Assembly (NCBI GenBank): GCA_048267965.1
Contig: JBLWWK010000002.1
Coordinates: forward strand, 1-64,000
DNA length: 64,000 nucleotides
From: GCA-2705995 sp048267965
Lineage (GTDB): Bacteria > Bacteroidota > Bacteroidia > Flavobacteriales_G > Salibacteraceae
Reading direction: 5' to 3'
Position 1 is the first letter of the stretch. The number at the start of each line of letters is the position of its first letter. Position numbers and translations under genes: made by a program. The notes below the pieces were generated by a model. It was not told the origin of the DNA. It ran no database searches and was given only the letters and a program-made list of their open reading frames with translations. This document shows positions 61,650 to 64,000 of the stretch, piece after piece.

Positions 61650-62642
61650 ATGCTAAAAGTAGGAGTTTTAGGAGCTGGTCACCTTGGAAAAATCCACCTT
61701 CGATTGTTGAAAGAATTAACCGATTATTACGAACTAATTGGTTTCTACGATCCTAGCGAACAGGCCGCTCAAGAAGTAAGTGAAGAATTTGGAATTAAAG
61801 CCTTCGATTCGAAAGAAGCTTTAATAGATGCAGTAGATGTAATCGATATTGTAACCCCTACCCTTTCTCACTTTGAATGTGCAGAAGTTGCTTTACGCAA
61901 GCAGAAACACATGTTTATTGAAAAACCAATTACGAACACAATAGACGAAGCTAAAAAGCTTATAAACTACAGCCGAGAGGCCAATGTTAAAGTTCAGGTT
62001 GGGCACGTAGAGCGTTTTAACCCCGCTTTTGTTGCAGCACAAGACGCCATTGACCAACCCATGTTTATTGAAACTCACCGATTGGCACAATTTAACCCAA
62101 GAGGTACAGATGTTTCGGTAGTGTTAGATTTAATGATTCACGATTTAGACATCGTTTTATCTACAGTTCAGTCGAATATTAAGAAAATTAGTGCTTCTGG
62201 TGTAGCTGTAATTAGCGATACTCCAGACATTTGCAACGCCCGTTTAGAGTTTGACAATGGCTGTGTAGCCAACTTAACTGCTAGCAGAATTTCGATGAAA
62301 AACATGCGTAAAACCCGTATGTTTCAGCGCGATGCCTACATTTCGATGGATTTTTTAACCAAAGAAGTGGAAATTGTACGCATGAATGAGGTAGAAGGCG
62401 AACCTGATCCGTTAGCCATCACCTTTGATCCAGGCAATGGAAAACAACTTAAAGAAATTCATTTCGATAAACCAACCGTACCCGAGCTCAACGCCATTAA
62501 AGAAGAATTGAGAACCTTTGCGGTGGCTATTTCTGAAGGAACCACTCCTAAAGTGACTATCGATGATGGATATAAAGCTCTTGAAGTAGCGCATAAAATA
62601 ATTGAAAAGCTAAGTTTGTCTCCGAACTTAATGGAGCATTAA
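61650..62642 (+). CDS. Gfo/Idh/MocA family oxidoreductase
   Basis: A 330-aa NAD(P)-dependent oxidoreductase. The nucleotide loop is VGVLGAGHLGKIHLRLLK, then DVIDIVTPTLSHFECAEVAL and the catalytic EKPITNTIDEA (Glu-Lys-Pro). The C-terminal domain has the active-site MIHDLDIVL (His-Asp). Related enzymes act on nucleotide sugars or inositols; the substrate here is unknown. I start at the ATG at 61650; a TTG seven codons upstream is inside the promoter. A lipoprotein and a sugar-transferase gene follow, which would suit polysaccharide metabolism. Confidence 0.9.
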   Translation: MLKVGVLGAGHLGKIHLRLLKELTDYYELIGFYDPSEQAAQEVSEEFGIKAFDSKEALIDAVDVIDIVTPTLSHFECAEVALRKQKHMFIEKPITNTIDEAKKLINYSREANVKVQVGHVERFNPAFVAAQDAIDQPMFIETHRLAQFNPRGTDVSVVLDLMIHDLDIVLSTVQSNIKKISASGVAVISDTPDICNARLEFDNGCVANLTASRISMKNMRKTRMFQRDAYISMDFLTKEVEIVRMNEVEGEPDPLAITFDPGNGKQLKEIHFDKPTVPELNAIKEELRTFAVAISEGTTPKVTIDDGYKALEVAHKIIEKLSLSPNLMEH

Positions 62643-62695
62643 ACAATTTTATCAACGATAATACGTTCCCAACCTACTTGCCCAACGACAAAACG

Positions 62696-63580
62696 ATGAA
62701 TCGAGCACTTATTTGGCTATTCTTACTATCCGTTATTTCACTCACATCTTGTGAACAATCGGATCCTTCACCAGGAACACCTTCTTACTTACGCATAGAA
62801 TCTATTGATTTTGCCAATGCCAATCAGGCCGTGTATGGTAGCAGCGGCTCAAGCATAACAGATGCTTGGGTTTTTGCAAACGAAAAGTTAATTGGTGTTT
62901 TCGAATTGCCCTGTGAAGTTCCTATTTTGAGTAGTGGCAACACAGAAATTCGGGTAGGAGCCGGTATTAAAGTAAATGGAATTAGCGCCACACGAGCGAT
63001 AAATCCTTTTTATACGTATTACACGCAAACCGTCAATTTAATTCCTGATAGTGCAGTGACCATTTCTCCGGTTGTCGATTATTCACCGGGAACAAAAATT
63101 GCTTGGAAAGAAGATTTTGAAGATAGTAGCGTAAGTATCGATACCCTCTCTTCTAGCGATGTAAAATTAGAGCGGGTAGCTTTGGCTGCTCCAGATAATA
63201 CCTTTGGAGGGTTTATCTCAAAAGCAGAAGTAAATGCAGACAATAAAGGATTAAAAGCAATTACAGACCAGAACTATCCGCTTCCGCAAGATGGTAGTCC
63301 AGTATATTTAGAAGTCGATTTCAGTAGCAATCAAACGTTAGTTCTTTCAATTATTAACGAAGAAGAAAGCGGTTTTCAACAAGAGCAGATTCTTATCTAC
63401 TTGAATCCAACTTCAGAAGGCAGTGAAAAAGTATGGAAACACCTTTACCTCGATCTCACCGATCAAGTTGGGTTTGCAATCGATGCGTATAAATTTGGAA
63501 TTGGAGTTACTGCATTTCACAACTCTGCAACTGATACAGGCTATGTATTCTTAGATAACCTTAAACTGGTTTATCTTTAA
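62696..63580 (+). CDS. Lipoprotein of unknown function
   Basis: A lipoprotein of about 294 aa with lipobox SLTSCEQS. The mature part is beta-rich: an N-terminal domain (about 30-125, with SYLRIESIDFANANQAVYG and LIGVFELPCEVPIL), then a jelly-roll-like C-terminal half (WKEDFEDSSVSID, VYLEVDFSSNQTLVLSI, VFLDNLKLVYL) resembling carbohydrate-binding folds. No named family is recognised. The start is the ATG at 62696; a TTG lies 6 codons upstream. The stop shares TAATG with the downstream sugar transferase, so they are translationally coupled. Confidence 0.78.
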   Translation: MNRALIWLFLLSVISLTSCEQSDPSPGTPSYLRIESIDFANANQAVYGSSGSSITDAWVFANEKLIGVFELPCEVPILSSGNTEIRVGAGIKVNGISATRAINPFYTYYTQTVNLIPDSAVTISPVVDYSPGTKIAWKEDFEDSSVSIDTLSSSDVKLERVALAAPDNTFGGFISKAEVNADNKGLKAITDQNYPLPQDGSPVYLEVDFSSNQTLVLSIINEEESGFQQEQILIYLNPTSEGSEKVWKHLYLDLTDQVGFAIDAYKFGIGVTAFHNSATDTGYVFLDNLKLVYL

Positions 63581-64000
63581 TGCTTAACCGAAGAAAACAC
63601 ATTGTAAGATACGTACTGGCAGATTTGATTTCATCAATTCTGGCATGGGTGGCGTTTTATTCTTACCGCAAAGCCTACATAGAGCCGCTTAAATACGGTA
63701 CTGAAGTAGAATTAGAATTTACTGAGCGTTTTTACTATGCGCTTTTGCTAATTCCTGTTTTTTGGATCAACCTTTACTACCTTTCAGGTTATTACCGCAA
63801 TATTTATAAAAAGAGTCGTCTCCAAGATTTGTCAAGAACTTTTTGGCAAACAGCTATCGGAGTACTCGTTCTTTTCTTTGCCTTTATTCTAGACGATGAG
63901 ATTGCTTCTTACAAAAGCTATTACACCTCTCTTCTAGCCTTGTTAGGTTTGCATTATTTTGTTACCCTATTGTTTAGATTGGTGCTAACTACCCGAACTG
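63580..64000 (+). CDS. Polyprenyl glycosylphosphotransferase, N-terminal part (cut by window edge)
   Basis: The first 140 codons of a membrane protein beginning MLNRRKHIVRYVLADLISS; the frame stays open to the last base. Four hydrophobic segments (about 11-27, 53-68, 85-102 and 115-135) and the spacing fit the N-terminal half of WbaP/WcaJ-type undecaprenyl-phosphate sugar transferases, with GYYRNIYKKSRLQDL as a typical loop. Its ATG overlaps the lipoprotein stop (TAATG). The catalytic C-terminal half would lie to the right of the window. It would start surface-polysaccharide repeat units on lipid carrier. Confidence 0.78.
   Translation, partial: MLNRRKHIVRYVLADLISSILAWVAFYSYRKAYIEPLKYGTEVELEFTERFYYALLLIPVFWINLYYLSGYYRNIYKKSRLQDLSRTFWQTAIGVLVLFFAFILDDEIASYKSYYTSLLALLGLHYFVTLLFRLVLTTRT

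Noticed and set aside
1..64000. CRISPR arrays, transposases, rRNA and long tandem repeats
   Set aside because: Looked for regularly spaced repeats, DDE transposase motifs and rRNA; none was seen.

Overview
The window looks like a chromosomal stretch from a Bacteroidota bacterium, most likely Flavobacteriales. The signs are AT-rich DNA, a type IX secretion C-terminal sorting domain, a GWxTD-family protein, the DUF1599/folP/dacA and BT_3928/tpiA neighbourhoods, several lipoproteins with a Cys lipobox, few Shine-Dalgarno sequences, and TAnnTTTG -7 boxes upstream of many genes. I cannot name the genus. No phage, transposon, CRISPR array or rRNA was seen. There are two tRNAs (Arg-ACG, Ser-UGA).

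Layout. 1-383 is non-coding with inverted repeats. 390-6926 (+) carries an LpxL-like acyltransferase, a LytS/LytTR two-component pair, a methyltransferase/SRPBCC/ClbS-like trio and two exported proteins. 7120-24074 (-) is a tightly packed block of eleven genes: DUF1599, BT_3928/DoxX, tpiA, prmA, a 1509-aa exported protein, plsY, an 1873-aa TPR/PD40/SPOR protein, clpS, an M48 protease lipoprotein, NfeD and flotillin FloA. 24096-29087 holds mostly housekeeping genes (folP, dacA, def, ruvX, dapD, marC). 29084-39740 is a surface-polysaccharide region: a GT9 transferase, a DegT aminotransferase, a GT2 transferase and a CDP-sugar operon (rfbF, rfbG, an RmlC-like epimerase, an RmlD-like reductase, rfbH). 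39879-50728 carries a propeller/LamG lipoprotein, aroQ, xerD, an M28 peptidase, sixA, a hybrid histidine kinase with a partner Cache lipoprotein, and a C1 peptidase. 50857-63580 carries dnaK, a DUF4249-like lipoprotein, panB, an RluA-type pseudouridine synthase, a T9SS cargo protein, arfB, yjbQ, a WbqC-like protein, an acyl-CoA carboxylase beta subunit, a ureohydrolase, pcm, a Gfo/Idh/MocA oxidoreductase and a lipoprotein. The start of a polyprenyl glycosylphosphotransferase runs off the right edge.

Most notable observation: a short DNA word, GGTAGGAACC / GGTTCCTACC (core GTAGGAAC), recurs throughout the window. By hand I count 36 copies of the 8-base core, 22 of them the full 10-mer, where about 1.6 and fewer than 0.1 would be expected by chance. 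Copies occur about equally on both strands, mostly inside genes, and two inverted pairs form hairpins between genes (3151-3177 and 60833-60866, the second between convergent genes). This is how DNA uptake sequences of Neisseria and Pasteurellaceae are arranged. I know of no such repeat described in Bacteroidota, so this is my best candidate for an undescribed system. Its function is inference only; no competence gene lies in the window.
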